Shown here: piece after piece, positions 33,963 through 44,550 of the stretch | Position numbering within the stretch: position 1 is the stretch's first letter | How the letters are laid out: each line of letters starts with the position of its first letter | Assembly (NCBI GenBank): GCA_021234155.1 | Contig: JAJEKV010000160.1 | Location: 1,033,196-1,097,195, forward strand | Origin: Isoetes taiwanensis | Lineage: Eukaryota > Streptophyta > Lycopodiopsida > Isoetales > Isoetaceae | Direction: 5' to 3' | Length of the DNA stretch: 64,000 nucleotides | The notes under the pieces: model-generated | What the model was told of the DNA's origin: nothing | Databases searched by the model: none | The model's input: the letters and a program-made list of their open reading frames with translations, nothing else | Program-made: the position numbers and the translations under genes

Positions 33963-34388
33963 ATTGGAGAAAACTCACATATCGGGAGAGTTGGCCATGT
34001 AGGTTTGATTCTAATGCATCGTTAGAGAACAACAAGATGTAAGTTCCCTATTGCCCTGCCTCATTCCTGTAATTCTTCATGGTATGTAGCTTTATAACAT
34101 GTGGTCTCAATTTGTGGGCATCTTTGATGTTTATATTGTGGACACCTCTGACGTTTATAGATTGATAGTGTTTGGGTTAGAGCAGAAGTCGATCCAAAAA
34201 ACCGTGCTTTGAGCTTCTATTGGAGAAAACTCAAATCGAGAGACCTGCAGTGTAACTGTGATTCTAATGCATTGTTAAAGAACAACAAGACGTAAGTTCC
34301 TAAATTAAAATATTTGGCTCATTCCTGTAACTCTTTGTGGTATGTAGCTTTAACGAATGTAATCTCAATTTGTCGGCATCTTTGACAT
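33963..34388. repeat. Imperfect ~170-bp direct repeat, two copies
   Basis: About 33963-34130 and 34218-34388 share TTGGAGAAAACTCA, GAACAACAAGA(T/C)GTAAGTTCC, CTCATTCCTGTAA and TGGTATGTAGCTTTA. The second copy ends at the MITE insertion. A further weak repeat pairs 33203 with 33866 (GATAGTCTGTGC). Confidence 0.7.
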
Positions 34389-34711
34389 GGGTGAAAGCAT
34401 GCTAGGGTGTACCATCTAAAGTACCTATTTAGGTAGTACAAAACTACCCAGAAAAGTACCCAGCACTGGGTACTGGGAACTTGCAAAAATGCCGCAATAA
34501 ACAATAAGTTTGAGAGTTAATTCATTTATTTTAGTCATTAGTAGTATTGTTATCCTCTAGTACTATAGATTGACATGTTATTGACCCTCAATTCAAAAAA
34601 TTTTGATTGATTTTAATGGAAAGAAAAAACAGAAAGTACCAGTTTTAAAAGTACCCAGTGTAGGTACTTTTGAGGGTTCCAAAAGTGGTACACCGTAGCA
34701 TGCTTTTACCC
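34389..34711. mobile_element. MITE, 323 bp, TSD ACAT
   Basis: Terminal inverted repeats of about 25 bp (left GGGTGAAAGCATGCTAGGGT; right end is its near-complement with two mismatches). ACAT flanks both ends (34385-34388 and 34712-34715). Internal GTACC/GGTAC words are frequent. No coding capacity. The superfamily is not assigned. Confidence 0.75.
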
Positions 34712-34715
34712 ACAT

Positions 34716-35930
34716 AGTACCAGTTTGTGGCGTAGTAAGGTTGTATTCCTGACAGTATCATTAGGGTGAAGCCACATGAATAAAAAATAATGCTTTATTT
34801 TGTGGATATGTCATCCTCAAGGAATCAAAGATGGTCTTGTACATACTTAGAGAAGATATGTCTCGGTGCTTCTGGATTTGGTTTTTGACTGTGAAAGCTG
34901 CAGTTTTGGCAATGCTTATGGGAAAAGACACTCTAACTGATGCCTTCCTATTTCTATTTGGTACTACTGATATAGCATTTATATTATTCCAAACGATCTA
35001 CATAAGAGCTTGGTGCCCACAATCGTTCTTGTTCATGCCTCTATTAGCTATGGCTAGGAACTTAGCAAGGGAAGGCTGCTATGTACTCTCTATAGATGCA
35101 CCAGCTTTCCACTGAGATATTCAACAGAAGGTGAGTACTCCTGAAAAACAAGGAAGAGGCAGAGAGTAAAAATGCAGTAGTAGAAGCTTGGAAAAGATGC
35201 AGGACTTGCATATAATGCATCAAATGAAAATAAAATTTGAGGGATGCAGACTGTTTACTTATGCAATTCTTCAAACTAGTGAATTTTGGCATTGTCAACA
35301 CGTTTTATTATTTGCTTCAATCTAGAAAATGATGTCGTCTCCTTACGTATTTGATAGATTGTTAGAATATTAGGCTATGGATGCTTTATCCATCAGTATG
35401 CCTTAGTGTTGGGCATTTGTAGTTGGACCATGATTGTATAGTATGCCTTACGGCTAGGCATTTCTGGTTGGACCATGATTTGTATCTCAGACAAGAGGAT
35501 GTACCATCAGGCATTTTTAAATAGGTTTTTAGATTATAAAAGCTTTGATTTATTATATGAGTTTGAATATCTTGGTTTGCAGGAGCATGAAGGCCAAAGT
35601 TTGTCCTCCTTTCCTGGGCTTATATTTTGTTTCAGGGTCACAATCTTTTGAAAACGGAATTTGTGCACTAGCAAAGTATGAAGAGAGGAGCTCCAGGTCA
35701 TGTTATGGACTCTTAGTACTAGATGTCTTTCTGTTATTAAAGTAAGAAAACAATCAAACCTTGGATGTGAACCTTTTGTTTTCTCAGTTGCCTGTTGTTG
35801 GAAGTGGTCGATCCATACAAAAGCATTCTAGATCGCATTGTATCTCAGCTTCACAAAACATATTGGTTAGCATCCCTAGCTCTTCAGAGTTATTTGCATC
35901 TCTAGAGAGAAGAAGGGCAATGGGATGATA
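34716..35930. other. Helitron interior, unassigned
   Basis: A 94-codon plus-strand frame at 34831-35115 with hydrophobic stretches shows no recognisable family. A short direct repeat around 35400-35480 (AGTATGCCTTA...GGCATTT...GTTGGACCATGATT) is present. Nothing else could be supported. Confidence 0.4.
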
Positions 35931-35949
35931 CATTTATTATGGGCGAAAA

Positions 35950-36297
35950 TGCTGGTAAACAGAGTTTCCACTTCTATAGATATCAATGAGTGGTGGTATT
36001 CCTCCATGTAAAGCAACAGACTGAGTGTTATCGACAGTTTGTGTCAAACCTTGGAGAGCCATAGCTGCCTTCTCACTTGCAAGTGAGCTCCCTGAATCAA
36101 GAAGCCTTACCAATGATGGCAAAACTCCTTCCATCACCATTTGGTGCCCACAATTTTCGAAGGTGGAAAGAATGCATGCTGCTGCTGCCGCCTTTTCTCG
36201 CATTGCAGGCACACTTGCTACGTCATCAATGCCTTCTTTTAGTACACCATCTGCACTAAGAGATATGAATTCTTTTAGTCCAGTGCTTAAGAGATAG
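35950..36297 (-). pseudogene. Armadillo-repeat protein fragment (minus strand)
   Basis: The minus strand reads DGVLKEGIDDVASVPAMRE, then EGVLPSLVRLLDSGSSLASE and KAAMALQGLTQTVDNTQSVA and GGIPPLI. This is the helix pattern of two consecutive Armadillo repeats (GxxPxLVxLL...AxxALxxL). ARM proteins are scaffold or adaptor proteins, often nuclear or in ubiquitin ligation. There is no start or end of a full gene. It is adjacent to an oppositely oriented ARM fragment (36318-36514), so a source gene was captured and rearranged. The ARM call is confident; the parent gene is unknown. Confidence 0.65.
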
Positions 36298-36317
36298 GAA
36301 TTCTTGCACTTCAAAAC

Positions 36318-36514
36318 CTTGCACAATCAGAAGATATCTGGTGCTGGCTAATGCACAATTGTCAGTGCAACAGGTTGCTGCTTTGGCCATTTCTGATATT
36401 TCAGTTACTATGGACTCCAAGAAAGCCATCAAGGAACTCGGTTGCATTTCTTCTCTTGTTAGCATGTTGGATGCAAAGACTGTCCTTGCTCAGGAGCATG
36501 CAGCTCGACCATGT
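36318..36514 (+). pseudogene. Armadillo-repeat protein fragment (plus strand)
   Basis: The plus frame reads RYLVLANAQLSVQQVAALAI, then KKAIKELGCISSLVSMLDAK and LAQEHAAR, another ARM-type helical repeat. It lies head to head with the minus-strand fragment 35950-36297. A third scrap, DGVLKEGIDDVA, appears on the plus strand near 36640, repeating a piece of the minus-strand fragment. Confidence 0.6.
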
Positions 36515-37251
36515 TAGATGTTGTTGTTAGATGTTGCCCTAAACTGGAAAATGGCTTTTCCATGTCAATGTAGAAAGAATGAATAATGAGGGCTTTGCAA
36601 ATTAAGTATGTGAAATCAGATCTAAGGTGCAGATGGTGTACTAAAAGAAGGCATTGATGATGTAGCGAATTCTTGATTAGCCTTGGCCCAGACAAAAATA
36701 AAGTAAATGAGGTGCAACTATGGTCATGGCCTATTACAAAGTGGCAGATTTTGGATAACAAGGGGATTACAAGAGCAACCTCCATCCGTTGGTATTAGGT
36801 TGCTACATTATAGTTGCCTTTCTACAAAGTTAAAAACTTATATGATGAGCATCACCCACTTTCGGCATTGGTATAAGATTTGTTGGTGCAGAACAAATGC
36901 TAGGTAGACGTTGTTTTGAATTCTATTGTTTCTCTAGCATAGCTCTTTGTTTCTAGGTATTTTTCCCTTGCATAGAACTGCTTCATGTCTTGCTGCAGAA
37001 GGACGTTTTGAGTCCAGGCAGTCTTGCAAAATTTTGTGATAGGCAGTATCAGTGTTGCGCAGTCCAATGTTCAAATGTTCAGGTAAAATATGCTCACTAG
37101 ATGTATTTCTTGCTATTTTAGATCGTATTTTGATTCGAGTCAGTAGCTCACTGCTGCTGCTGCTGCTACAACTGGATCTATGTTAACCTATATCTATATT
37201 AGCCATGACTACATAACCAGCAGACAGTAAGAATCTATTGTGAAGAGTTGT

Positions 37252-37480
37252 TTAGCATTTCTTTCCTATTGCTACATCACTGTGCATCTGACAAGCGCTA
37301 AGCAGCGACATCCAATTGCTTGCATCAGTAGCTACGTCCCATAGATATTGTGCTTCATTGATGCATCTTGCACGACAATGGGCTAGCATCATAACATTTT
37401 CTAATAGATACCAAATGGCAATGACTATCATCCAATAAGCGTCGCGGGTTTGCATGTGCAATCGTAATTTTGCTCCCCGT
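37252..37480 (-). pseudogene. Pentatricopeptide-repeat (PPR) C-terminal fragment
   Basis: The minus strand reads WMSLLSACQMHSDVAIGKK, the conserved E-motif region of plant PLS-class PPR proteins (W..LL.AC..H....LG). PPR proteins bind organellar RNA. Only this segment survives. Decayed versions with in-frame stops lie in the two downstream duplicates (about 38125-38165 and 39410-39455). Confidence 0.6.
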
Positions 37481-37538
37481 GATAAATAATTTGTGGAGGG
37501 AACCTCAAAGGCAAGCAAGTCATTTTATGCTTTCCTGT

Positions 37539-40120
37539 TCTGTACAATGCATCTATAGATGCATGATACCTAATGCTAAGAGTTTTAAGCAAATGAAAAC
37601 ATTCGGAATGATATCAATAATGATGAGCGGTCTGCAACATTGAGGGCTTGTACCCAAAACGTTGGAAGCTGTTGTTTCACCAGAGAGAGATGTTTCTTGA
37701 ATAACCAGGGTAATGTTGCTAAGTATCGTGTTGCTAAGTGTCGAGAAGAGACAGAGTCCAACTATGAAAGTTTTTCCTTTTTTTGAATACATGAAGTTGA
37801 CAGAATTGCATAGGTTGTTCTGAGGTTCAAGCAAGAACTCCTTATGACTATTTTTGCTTCTTTTTCCTAATATGACCTTATGAGAAGGTTCAATCAGTAA
37901 ATGTATTTCTTGCTACTTTAATTTGTACATGTATTTCTTGCTTTTGATTTGAGTCGATAGCTCACTGCTGTTACAATTGGATCTATGTTAGCCTTTAATG
38001 CTACTATCCGCTTCATGGCATATACCCACAGGGCAATATCCATATTAGTCATGAGTACCTCACTAGCAGAGCAGTAAGAATTCATTGTGACAAGTTGTTT
38101 AGCAATGTTTTCCTATAGCTACATCACAATGCATCTGACAAACGCTAAGCAGCGACATCTAACTGCTTGCATCACTAGCTGTGTCCAATAGATAGTGATT
38201 TAGTGAGACATCTTGCATGACTAGGGGCTCACATCATAACATTCTCTAATAGATACTAAATGGCAATGACCATCATCCAGTAAGCATGCATGGTGGCATG
38301 TGCAATCAGAATAAATATTTGTGGATGGCCGCTTCAATTTTGGAGCCCGGATTTTTGTTTTAATTTCTTCAAGGATGTACATAGCCTATTGGCAAAACAA
38401 GTATGTTTTTCGATGCTTGTAGTCCATCTTTAGAATATTTGAAAAGCGATCTTCTCTACGCCACAAACTATCACTTAAATGCACATATTATCTCTAGCTT
38501 AGGGCATCCATTGTAGTGGTCGTACGATCTTTCTTTATAGGTCATTGATGTAGAGCTTTGGCAAATAGAGGGAAGTTCTCAAATCATTTTATTTGGTTGA
38601 AATCCTATTGTTTTAGGGAATGCCCCAAACAAAGAAATGATAAGGTGGTCCTAAAAAAAGGGTTTTTTTTTTAGTAGATCCAACTTCCATTTTTTTTGTC
38701 GCCACATGTTGTCCACTGTTCAACGAAATCTGTGACCCAACTTCCATTTTTTATTATTGGGTGATGTCATGTCGCGGCATGAAAATAATTTTTCGCATTA
38801 ACGGTGGCCCACTATCCATATTGCTTTATCCCACCATTCTGTACAATGCATCTATAGATGCATGATACCTAATGCTAAGAGTTTTAAGCAAATGAAAACA
38901 TTCGGAATGATATCAATAATGATGAGCGGTCTGCAACATTGAGGGTTGGAAGCTGTTGTTTCACCAGAGAGAGATGTTTCTTGAATAACCAGGGTAATGT
39001 TGCTAAGTATCGTGTTGCTAAGTGTCGAGAAGAGACAGAGTCCAACTATGAAAGTTTTTCCTTTTTTTGAATACATGAAGTTGTAATTGCATAGGTTGTT
39101 CTGAGGTTCAAGCAAGAACTCCTTATGACTATTTTTGCTTCTTTTTCCTAATATGACCTTATGAGAAGGTTCAATCAGTAAATGTATTTCTTGCTACTTT
39201 AATTTGTACATGTATTTCTTGCTTTTGATTTGAGTCGATAGCTCACTGCTGTTACAATTGGATCTATGTTAGCCTTTAATGCTACTATCCGGCTTCATGG
39301 CATATACCCAATGGGGCAATATCCATATTAGTCATGAGTACCTCACTAGCAGAGCAGTAAGAATTCATTGTGACAAGTTGTTTAGCAATGTTTTCCTATA
39401 GCTACATCACAATGCATCTGACAAACGCTAAGCAGCGACATCTAACTGCTTGCATCACTAGCTGTGTCCAATAGATAGTGATTTAGTGAGACATCTTGCA
39501 TGACTAGGGGCTCACATCATAACATTCTCTAATAGATACTAAATGGCAATGACCATCATCCAGTAAGCATGCATGGTGGCATGTGCAATCAGAATAAATA
39601 TTTGTGGATGGCCGCTTCAATTTTGGAGCCCGGATTTTTGTTTTAATTTCTTCAAGGATGTACATAGCCTATTGGCAAAACAAGTATGTTTTTCGATGCT
39701 TGTAGTCCATCTTTAGAATATTTGAAAAGCAGTCTTCTCTCTGCCACAAACTATCACTTAAATGCACATATTATCTCTAGCTTAGGGCATCCATTGTAGT
39801 GGTCGTACGATCTTTCTTTATAGGTCATTGATGTAGAGCTTTGGCAAATAGAGGGAAGTTCTCAAATCATTTTATTTGGTTGAAATCCTATTGTTTTAGG
39901 GAATGCCCCAAACAAAGAAATGATAAGGTGGTCCTAAAAAAAGGGTTTTTTTTTTAGTAGATCCAACTTCCATTTTTTTTGTCGCCACATGTTGTCCACT
40001 GTTCAACGAAATCGGACCCAACTTCCATTTTTATTATTGGGTGATGTCATGTCGCGGCATGAAAATAATTTTTCGTGATTAACTTGGTGGCCCACTATCC
40101 ATATTGCTTTATCCCACCAT
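37539..40120. repeat. 1.3-kb tandem duplication
   Basis: Unit 1 is about 37539-38838 and unit 2 about 38839-40120, starting at TTCTGTACAATGCATC. The copies are near-identical with small indels. The region 37098-37500 is a more diverged relative of the middle third of each unit, so at least two rounds of duplication occurred. Confidence 0.85.
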
Positions 40121-40619
40121 TCATCCAATAAGCACAGGGAACAAATATAGAGTATTCCCACAATTGCATTAGAACTACAATCTCATTCCACTATCTAATA
40201 TCGTCGTTCAGTAAAAACACGTAGGCTTAAAGACGTATAACATTCTCGATTGCTCATCCCTCTCATACCTTGTGCTGGTGGTGCCAAGAACATGACTATT
40301 ATAATGCATACTATAGAATTTTAGAAGTCATGTTGTCAAAACAACAATTTATATATATGGCACATAAAGGAACTGAATGCAATGATAACTTCCATTTAGA
40401 TTATTAAGTTTAGATAGGCATTAGTTTACAAACTCACTTGATGGACAGACATAAATAACGTGTTTGTTGCTGCAAATCCTATTGCCCATGGCATTGCAGC
40501 AATGTGTACTGTCTTGGCGCCTTGTTAACGTTGTCCCAGTTTTGTTATCATTATCTAAACTTCACATGACAAAATGCTCCCAGTTTTGTTATCATTATCT
40601 AAACTTCACATGACAAAAT
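40121..40619. other. 3' subterminal region of the Helitron-like segment
   Basis: Non-coding. Two adjacent 42-bp units (about 40537-40578 and 40579-40620) lie just before the terminal hairpin. Confidence 0.6.
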
Positions 40620-40647
40620 GCCCAGCAACGCTGGGCACTTTTTCTAG
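40620..40647 (+). repeat. Helitron-type 3' terminus
   Basis: Hairpin with 7-bp stem GCCCAGC/GCTGGGC, spacer ACTTTTT, terminal CTAG followed by T. The same family end occurs reversed at 7469, 44523 and 57010. Confidence 0.85.
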
Positions 40648-40876
40648 TATGAAGTATAATGATATAAACAAAAAATGGTGATACTAAGAATAGTATTAGC
40701 CGTTCACCCACCGCCCACTAATAACAGCCGTTACTTAGTTAGGTTGGTGCTCAGTGCTGATAAGGTGCTGACTCTGTTCAGTTCAGCACTTTCTCAGCAC
40801 CCCTGTGATGAGTGCTGAGTTACTGCTTCAGCACGCCTAGCAAGATGGTGGTCTCGATATCACATATATCTTGACA
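40648..40876 (-). repeat. Reversed Copia LTR, U3 part
   Basis: Continuation of 33060-33170 after removal of the insert; ends CTTGACA at 40876. Next to it on the minus strand is the purine-rich AAGGACGAG, the position of a polypurine tract. Confidence 0.8.
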
Positions 40877-41566
40877 CTCGTCCTTGATGAGAGATCGCCA
40901 TCTTCATGCTCAGCCTCCTCCTCCTGGAGATAAGATCTGAATCTTGGTCAGGGCTCACTTAATCAGGTTCATCTGAAAAGCTCGCAAACCAAGTTTTCAT
41001 GAAGAGATCAGCTCTATTCTCTCTGGTAGGTAAATAGACCTATTGATCAACCACTGTATCAGGAACAATAAGTCAATAGAGTTTGTCTTTGATATCCATA
41101 ATTGTTTTGCCAAGAGGAACATGAAAATTATTTCCATGCGTAGCCTCGATATAGGCAATATAAGCATCCGATATGATTACTTCGTTAAGACTTATGGATT
41201 CAACAACCATAAATGCAACTACTCCAACAATGCTAGGTCAAAATTCTCCATGAAAATCAAACCTTAGTACCTTCGCTTGACCTTGATCAAGTGTTGCTAG
41301 AAGTAAAGAGTCAACTGCTCCTCCTTGCTTTGGAATCATGATCATATGCATATTCAACTTCTTCATAATCAAATGAATTAAGGTCACCTCCTTGATCTGG
41401 AAACAAAATTGAGTTGAGTGCCATAACAGGTGCTGGAAGTGTTGGAAGTGCACTGTAAGTGTTGGAAGTTTCTGTAATCCGAACAGAAAAATTAGCTGAT
41501 CAGGTGTTAATGACTGAAGTAAAGAGTCAACTACTCCTCGTTGCTTTGGAATCATAATCATAAGAA

Positions 41567-42150
41567 AACGGTGATACTAAGAATAGTATTAGCCGTTCAA
41601 CCTCCGCCCACTAATAACAGCCGTTACATAGTTAGGTCGGTGCTCGATCTTGATAAGGTGTGACTCGCTGTTGATTCAAAGACTTTCGCCACCAATCTTG
41701 ATCTTTGGGTCACTGCTTCAGCACGTCTAGCAAGATGGTGGTCTCGATATGACATATATCTTGACACTCCTCCTTGATGAGAGATCGCCATCTCCATGAT
41801 CATCCTCCTCCTCCTGGAGATAAGATCTGAATCTTGGTCAAGGCTCACTTAATCGGGTTCATTTGAAAAGCTCGCAAACCAAGTTTGCATGAAGAGATCA
41901 GCTCTATTCTCTCTGGTAGGCAAACAAACATGTTGATCAACCACTGGTCAACTACTCCTCCTTGCTTTGGAATCATGATCATATATGATGCATATTCAAC
42001 TCCTTCACAATCAAGTGAATTAAGATCTCCTCCTTGATCTGGAAACAGAAAAGAGTTGAGTGCCATAACAGGTGCTGGAAGTGTTGGAAGTGTTGTAAGT
42101 GCTAGAAGTTTCTGTAATTCGAACAGAAAAATCAGTTGATCAGGTGTGAG
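41567..42150 (-). repeat. Internal tandem duplicate: partial Copia LTR plus adjacent 3' interior
   Basis: 41567-41773 is a partial reversed LTR. The following sequence (about 41774-42150) duplicates 40877-41560, including TCCTTGATGAGAGATCGCC and GGTGCTGGAAGTGTTGG. The composite therefore contains LTR-interior-LTR-interior in one orientation. Confidence 0.75.
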
Positions 42151-42268
42151 AACCTGAGTGCCTCCTTGCATAAACGCCGCCAAAGTATCAGAAATGAATG
42201 CCACTTGATGAAGTGTTGCTACATTGCCTAAAAATGGGGAGATGAAGGCCACATCAAGATATCCTAGC

Positions 42269-43131
42269 TCAATGGATGAGGTATATATCTATTAATCCTT
42301 GCTTGGAAGGTGCTGGAATATCAGAAATTGGCATCCATTTATTGGGTGCTACTGCATCGTCTGATATCCAGAAAGTAGAAGGATCTAAATCCACTACTTC
42401 ATGCTTAATAGGAAAAGATAATCTGCTGCCAATGTGCTTCTCCTCCTCATCGTGGTCATCCCCATTTAGGGTAGATTGAGTCTTTGAATGCCCTGCTGCA
42501 AAGAGAGTGGCATGATCATCTTTACCTGCATCTTGCCTCATCATGATCTCCTCCTTAATAAGAGTGATTGCTTGATGGAAGTCCATTTCTTTGTCTTGCA
42601 TGAAGCTGCTGCACAAAGAATCAAATGCATTAGGTAATGACCTGAGGAAGAAAAATAGTTGCATCGATTGTGAGATCTGATGCTCTTCTCCAAAAGCTTC
42701 AATCTGCTGGAAGGTGTGCTTCATGTGATCCAAGAACTCGTCAAGACTTTCAACAGTTTCGTCCCAGCACATATCCATCACCTCTGCATACAAGTGCCCA
42801 ATCTTATGGGTGTTTTGGTCATGCTTCTCAATGAGGAGCATGCCACAAATCGTGACTATTCTTCTGCTGGAACTCATCAAGGATAGAGTCAGCTAAAGAG
42901 AGCCCGATATATCCCATTGCCTTGTCATCTCGGCGCTGCCAAGCATGCAAATCAGCAATATTCTTGACATCCGGTGCAGGTTCTTGACCATTGACAATTC
43001 CCCAAACTCCTTCATCCTTGAGAATGAAAGATCATTCCGCTTTTCCATTGCTAGAAACCTGTGCCGTCAAAGATTTGAATCGCACGACTGCCAGGAAAGG
43101 TAATCTGGTTGTAGCTTGCATCCTTCTCCAT
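42269..43131 (-). pseudogene. Copia gag (UBN2-type), frameshifted
   Basis: From ATG at 43131 the frame reads MEKDASYNQITFPG and IQIFDGTGF, then breaks. It resumes as WQRRDDKAMGYIGLSLADSI near 42950-42880 and is open from 42880 to 42269, with SLDEFLDHMKHTFQQI, LFFFLRSLPNAFDSL and ITLIKEEIMMR. These are the helical gag core motifs of plant Copia elements. There is no convincing zinc knuckle and no protease, integrase, RT or RNase H follows. Downstream frames 42252-41845 are open but unrecognised. Confidence 0.8.
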
Positions 43132-43169
43132 TGCTGTGTTGATCTTGAATCAATCTCAGCACACCTAGT

Positions 43170-43181
43170 GCTCTGATACCA
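43170..43181 (-). promoter_or_regulatory. Primer-binding site, initiator tRNA-Met (reverse)
   Basis: GCTCTGATACCA on the plus strand, the complement of TGGTATCAGAGC, next to the reversed LTR. Confidence 0.9.
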
Positions 43182-43515
43182 TGTCAAGGTTGCATCAAGA
43201 AAGGGAGAGAAGGGATGCACACCGATATCCGAGAGCGCAAGCTCCCAAAACAAAGGCAAATTGGAATTGTATTCAATGCTATGAGATACATGAAGTACAA
43301 TGATATAAACAAAACGGTGATACTAAGAATAGTATTAGCCGTTCAACCACTGCCCACTAATAACAGCCGTTACATAGTTAGGTCGGTGCTCAGTGCTGAT
43401 AAGGTGCTGACTCTGTTCAGTTCAGCACTTTCTCAGCACCACTGTGCTGAGTGCTGGGTCACTGCTTCAGCACGTCTAGCAAGATGGTGGTCTCGATATC
43501 ACATATATCTTGACA
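43182..43515 (-). repeat. Copia LTR, reversed (334 bp)
   Basis: TGTCAAG and CTTGACA ends; followed by GTTCA, identical to the 5 bp before the forward LTR at 32553. Confidence 0.9.
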
Positions 43516-43520
43516 GTTCA

Positions 43521-44522
43521 GAAGTCGTATTGTGTAGTTGTTTTCTTATGTGTAGAGCAGGTGGTTCAATCCAGATAGATAGCAAGATAAATTTCAGAAG
43601 AACTTTCTTTCATGAAGCACATTATCTACTAAGTGCAACTATGCATGTCGTTAGTTAAATGTAAAGGCTTTCATTTTTGCATTATCTATAGAAAGTTGGG
43701 TCTTTATTCTTTGTAATGGCAGGTTGTGATTATTTTAGGTCGTGATGGACTCTTTTACACTGGTCTATCTATTAGAGTTGCTTCTATGGTACATACATTT
43801 TCCTCAAAAGCCATATTAGGCATTGCCATTTCAACCACGTGATTTTTGCGTTTTTTTTATTCGATAAATTAACGGCTTTAGTTGCTGCTGTCTTTCAGAA
43901 CCTAGCTGTGTCCTGATATGCGAATCACAAACGGCTTTAGTTGCTTCTGTCTTTCAAAACCTCGCCGAGTCCTGATATGCGAGAGCTTGATAAGTCAGCG
44001 AAGCAATGCATCGAGCTAAAATTGATGCGTTATTTGTGTTGGCCTGATACGTTGTTTGTGTATATCTTCTCTAGCAAATGCTGCATGGTTATTGCCCTAT
44101 GATTATCGCCTACTGGATAAAAATGTAAGCCTAGATTTTAGAGTTATCGATATTGGATCAGATTGAATTTGTATAAAATCGATTAAGTTGATATTTGTTG
44201 ATTTATACTGCTATTACATGGTTATGCTCTAGGAAGGCAAAGAGTGTTGCTTTGACTAGATGATATTCCACATTATATGACTTTGGTTGGAGAATCGGAT
44301 AAAGGCGCAAGGCAAAAAATATGGCGTCTATCCTACTTCAGGTTAGACACTTTACATTCTCTAGTTCAGCATTTGTTTCACGCAGTAGTTGTTTATGATG
44401 GTAAACAATTGCCAAAACACACTCTACTATGAGGATTGTCCGCCTTCTGATTTGTGAGTGCACTTCACAATAGCTAACATCTTCTGCACCTTTAACATCT
44501 AATTTTAATATTATATATTTTA
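43521..44522. other. Unassigned host DNA
   Basis: No gene recognised. A ~58-bp imperfect tandem duplication occupies about 43871-43985 (ACGGCTTTAGTTGCT...TCCTGATATGCGA). Confidence 0.5.
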
Positions 44523-44550
44523 CTAGAAAAAGTGCCCAGCGTTGCTGGGC
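44523..44550 (-). repeat. Helitron-type 3' terminus (reverse)
   Basis: Host A, then CTAG (44523-44526), spacer and hairpin GCCCAGC-GTT-GCTGGGC (44534-44550). The element would extend to the right; I could not identify its 5' end. Confidence 0.75.

Larger units (their letters stand above)
33181..40647 (+). mobile_element. Helitron-like 7.5-kb segment with captured gene fragments
   Basis: The right end has the Helitron signature GCCCAGC-AAC-GCTGGGC (40620-40636), then ACTTTTT and terminal CTAG (40644-40647) before host T. The left end, ATAATAATAATGG, lacks the canonical TC start. The 10-bp TATGAAGTAT occurs at both junctions (33171-33180 and 40648-40657), which Helitrons do not normally create. 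It splits one Copia LTR. The interior holds Armadillo and PPR fragments, a MITE and large tandem duplications; no RepHel protein was seen. The right end is firm; the nature of the left end is uncertain. Confidence 0.6.
32553..43515. mobile_element. Composite Copia-type LTR element with U3 at both outer ends
   Basis: The left LTR (32553-32890) is forward, the right LTR (43182-43515) is reversed, and both outer ends are the U3 terminus TGTCAAGATATATG. The 5-bp GTTCA flanks both (32548-32552 and 43516-43520). After the left LTR come a primer-binding site and about 40 codons of gag, then an abrupt join at 33060 to the U5 end of a reversed LTR. From there the unit is minus-oriented to 43515 and is interrupted at 33181-40647 by a Helitron-like insert. 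No pol domains are present, so it is non-autonomous. The shared duplication suggests one integration event. Confidence 0.7.

Noticed and set aside
33181-40647. Whole segment as ordinary host DNA between two Copia elements
   Set aside because: The flanking LTR halves add up to exactly one LTR, so the segment is an insertion.
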